Part shown: piece after piece, positions 7,176 through 8,547 of the stretch
How positions within the stretch are numbered: the stretch's first letter is position 1
Layout: each line of letters starts with the position of its first letter
Origin: Cryomorphaceae bacterium
GTDB taxonomy: Bacteria; Bacteroidota; Bacteroidia; Flavobacteriales; Schleiferiaceae
DNA: 8,547 nt
NCBI GenBank assembly: GCA_003451355.1
Contig: DMDX01000012.1
Coordinates: forward strand, 1 to 8,547
Direction of reading: 5' to 3'
Notes under the pieces: generated by a model
Told to the model about the DNA's origin: nothing
Databases searched by the model: none
Seen by the model: the letters and a program-made list of their open reading frames with translations, nothing else
Made by a program: the position numbers and the translations under genes

Positions 7176-7433
7176 ATGCCCAAATTGCCGTCTCATTTAA
7201 CCAACGAAGAAATGGAATACCAGCAATTTGTGCGCAGCACCGTGTCGAACTGGGTGAACACCACCCCTGAATTCGATAAAGTCGTGGATTTGTACCAACG
7301 AATTGGCCCCACATGGTCGATCAATGAGTTACCCGAACGAGATCAATTCGAACTCAAACAGGTTGTGCAGGACGTCGCCCCAGAGAACCTGATGTCACTG
7401 TCAGAGTTTACGGATGCACTTCGTGAAAAGTAG
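7176..7433 (+). CDS. Uncharacterised acidic protein in antitoxin position
   Basis: An 85-aa soluble protein that I do not recognise from any named family. It is net acidic (15 Asp/Glu against 8 Lys/Arg by hand count), with no membrane segment, no signal peptide and no obvious ribbon-helix-helix, HTH, AbrB or Phd/YefM N-terminus. It reads as mostly helical: EEMEYQQFVRSTVSNWVN (11-28), EFDKVVDLYQRIG (32-44), LPERDQFELKQVVQDV (52-67), and a C-terminal SLSEFTDALREK. Its stop shares a base with the start of a RelE/ParE-type toxin gene, so by position it is the likely antitoxin; this is inference. ATG at 7176 was chosen over TTG at 7116 because the promoter-like -7 box lies between them and the extra residues look non-conserved. 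ATG at 7212 is a weaker alternative. Confidence 0.75.
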   Translation: MPKLPSHLTNEEMEYQQFVRSTVSNWVNTTPEFDKVVDLYQRIGPTWSINELPERDQFELKQVVQDVAPENLMSLSEFTDALREK

Positions 7434-7717
7434 TGGCGTGGAAGGTTAGGGTTCACAAAGCCGTTTTGTTGGCTACGCAGCGAGAAGCTTTGTGGATTCA
7501 AGAGAACTTTGGGGCTGCGGCTCAAGCACGTTTTGAGCGCCGAATCACGGCTTCGCTGTCGCTGTTAGCTAAGTTTCCGAATCTAGGCATGCGAAGCGAT
7601 TGCGGGAATTTTTACAAAGTAACCGTGGATCGGTACCGATCCTTAGTATACGTACAAAGAGCAGATCGCGAAATTGTGGTCGTCAGGCTACTTATTCACC
7701 AAAAACAGTCGGAGTAG
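7433..7717 (+). CDS. RelE/ParE superfamily toxin
   Basis: A 94-aa basic protein with the RelE/ParE toxin fold pattern. It has a first strand (WKVRVHKAV), then a two-helix hairpin (LATQREALWIQENFGAAAQARFERRITASLSLLAKFP, about 12-49), the typical FPNLGMRS turn (48-55), then strands FYKVTVDRYRSLVYVQRADREIVVVRLLIHQKQ (60-92). The family acts either by mRNA cleavage at the ribosome (RelE) or on DNA gyrase (ParE). The helical hairpin, the FPxLG turn and RYRSLVYVQ look more ParE-like, but the target cannot be settled by eye. The start is GTG at 7433, overlapping the upstream stop as TAGTG, so expression is probably coupled to the putative antitoxin. The stop is TAG at 7715. The gene ends 17 bases from the convergent transporter gene. 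Confidence 0.85.
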   Translation: MAWKVRVHKAVLLATQREALWIQENFGAAAQARFERRITASLSLLAKFPNLGMRSDCGNFYKVTVDRYRSLVYVQRADREIVVVRLLIHQKQSE

Positions 7718-7734
7718 ACTGCGGTAGACCCGTA

Positions 7735-8547
7735 TCAGCCCGTCGGCCCCATCAAGCTAAACGCCAGCCCAATCACGAGGGTGGCCCAGATGTTCATCCA
7801 GAATCCACGGCCTGCCATGTAGGGGACGGTGATTTTGCCCGAGCTGAACACGATGGCGTTAGGCGGAGTCGCCATAGGGAGCATAAAGGCGCAGCTGGCT
7901 GCGATGGTTAGGGGCAGGGCAAGTTGCTCAAAGGCAAGCCCTTGAGCCGAGGCGACGGCGAGGGCGATGGGCAAGGTTCCGCTGACCAACGCCATGTTGC
8001 TGAAGAGCTCGGTGGTCCACACGCCGATCGCCGTGAAGGCAAAGATCCAAACCCACGCAGGGAGCGGGTGGTCCGAAAGGGATTGGAGGGCGTCGAGCCA
8101 TCCCGAGGCTTGCATGGCGGCGGCCAGGGAGAGCCCGCCTCCGAAGAGCAAGAGGATGCCCCATTCGATTTTGCGGCCGTCCTTCCAGCGCAGCAGCGGG
8201 TTGCCGTGGCGGTCGCGGATGGCAAACATGGCGAGGGCTCCGGCCAAACCGATGACCTGGTCGGGCAGGGACCAGCCGTAGGGCGTCACAAAGGGCTCGA
8301 TCCATTGGCGGGTCATCCACAGGGTGGCGGTGAGGCTAAAGATCAGTGCCACACGGACTTCGCCTGAGGTCCAGGGCGCGGGCTTGGGCCATTCGAGGTC
8401 GCCGAGGTCGACCGACGGCATCTTGCGGCTGAGCACGGCAAAGGCAATGACCAAGAGTATGAGTGAGAGGGGGAACGCTATGGTGCTCCATTCCACGAAG
8501 GTGGTGGTGACGCCCAAGGTTTCTTCGCGAAAGGCGGCGTAGACGAG
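7735..8547 (-). CDS. SLC13/DASS family sodium-dependent anion transporter (partial)
   Basis: C-terminal 270 residues of a divalent-anion:sodium symporter. The frame stays open to the right edge, so the N-terminal part, about 40% of a normal 450-490-aa protein, is missing. Family members import dicarboxylates, citrate, sulfate or phosphate with Na+. Numbering from the first visible codon, EWGILLLFGGGLSLAAAM (128-145) is the re-entrant-hairpin region. TTELFSNMALVSGTLPI (178-194) carries the second SNT-type motif, here S183-N184-M185. SCAFMLPMATPPNAIVFSSG (218-237) is the family's signature segment. About seven membrane segments are visible. The third motif position is Met rather than Thr; that position varies in the family, so it alone does not predict substrate. 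The gene converges on the toxin gene, 17 bases away, with no terminator visible between them. Confidence 0.9.
   Translation of the reverse strand, partial: LVYAAFREETLGVTTTFVEWSTIAFPLSLILLVIAFAVLSRKMPSVDLGDLEWPKPAPWTSGEVRVALIFSLTATLWMTRQWIEPFVTPYGWSLPDQVIGLAGALAMFAIRDRHGNPLLRWKDGRKIEWGILLLFGGGLSLAAAMQASGWLDALQSLSDHPLPAWVWIFAFTAIGVWTTELFSNMALVSGTLPIALAVASAQGLAFEQLALPLTIAASCAFMLPMATPPNAIVFSSGKITVPYMAGRGFWMNIWATLVIGLAFSLMGPTG

Noticed and set aside
7116..7178. Extended start (TTG at 7116) for the antitoxin-position protein
   Set aside because: It would place the start codon upstream of the likely -7 promoter box at 7141-7148; the ATG at 7176 fits better.
7989..7997. Met in place of Thr in the second SNT motif of the SLC13 protein as a sign of altered substrate
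   Set aside because: The third position of this motif varies among functional family members, and the first motif is outside the window, so no conclusion is possible.
7924..8367. 147-codon plus-strand frame opposite the transporter
   Set aside because: Charged, low-complexity product antisense to clear SLC13 motifs; a shadow.

Overview
The window looks like a chromosomal segment from a Bacteroidota bacterium, probably a marine or freshwater Flavobacteriia-type lineage with fairly high GC for that group (roughly 50-60% by eye). Four things support this: the RpoC N-terminus and overall length (1435 aa), a DUF3467 gene directly behind rpoC, a small DUF6095-like membrane protein, and promoter-like boxes resembling TTTG / TAnnTTTG with no convincing Shine-Dalgarno sequences. 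The genus cannot be fixed from this sequence.

Layout. Bases 1-5001 (+) are the end of the RNA polymerase operon: the last 117 codons of rpoB, complete rpoC, and a DUF3467 gene whose GTG start shares a base with the rpoC stop. A strong GC-rich hairpin followed by a T-run (5021-5050) ends this unit. Bases 5099-7062 (-) hold a probable three-gene membrane/envelope unit, read as DUF975-family protein, then acyltransferase-3 (OafA-like) protein, then DUF6095-like protein. The last two overlap by ATGA. The DUF6095 stop codon lies inside a second, TAGC-rich hairpin. Bases 7063-7175 are a short divergent intergenic region with two overlapping promoter-like sequences. Bases 7176-7717 (+) are a two-gene toxin-antitoxin-like module: an 85-aa acidic protein of no family I recognise, then a 94-aa RelE/ParE-type toxin whose GTG start again shares a base with the upstream stop. 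Bases 7735-8547 (-) are the C-terminal part of an SLC13/DASS sodium-dependent anion transporter that runs off the right edge.

How they work together. The first block is core transcription machinery plus a conserved partner of unknown role. The minus-strand trio probably acts at the cell envelope, but its substrate cannot be read from the sequence. The toxin-antitoxin pair is the most accessory-like part and the best candidate for something undescribed, because its antitoxin-position protein matches no classical antitoxin type I know. I found no tRNA, rRNA, CRISPR array or insertion sequence.
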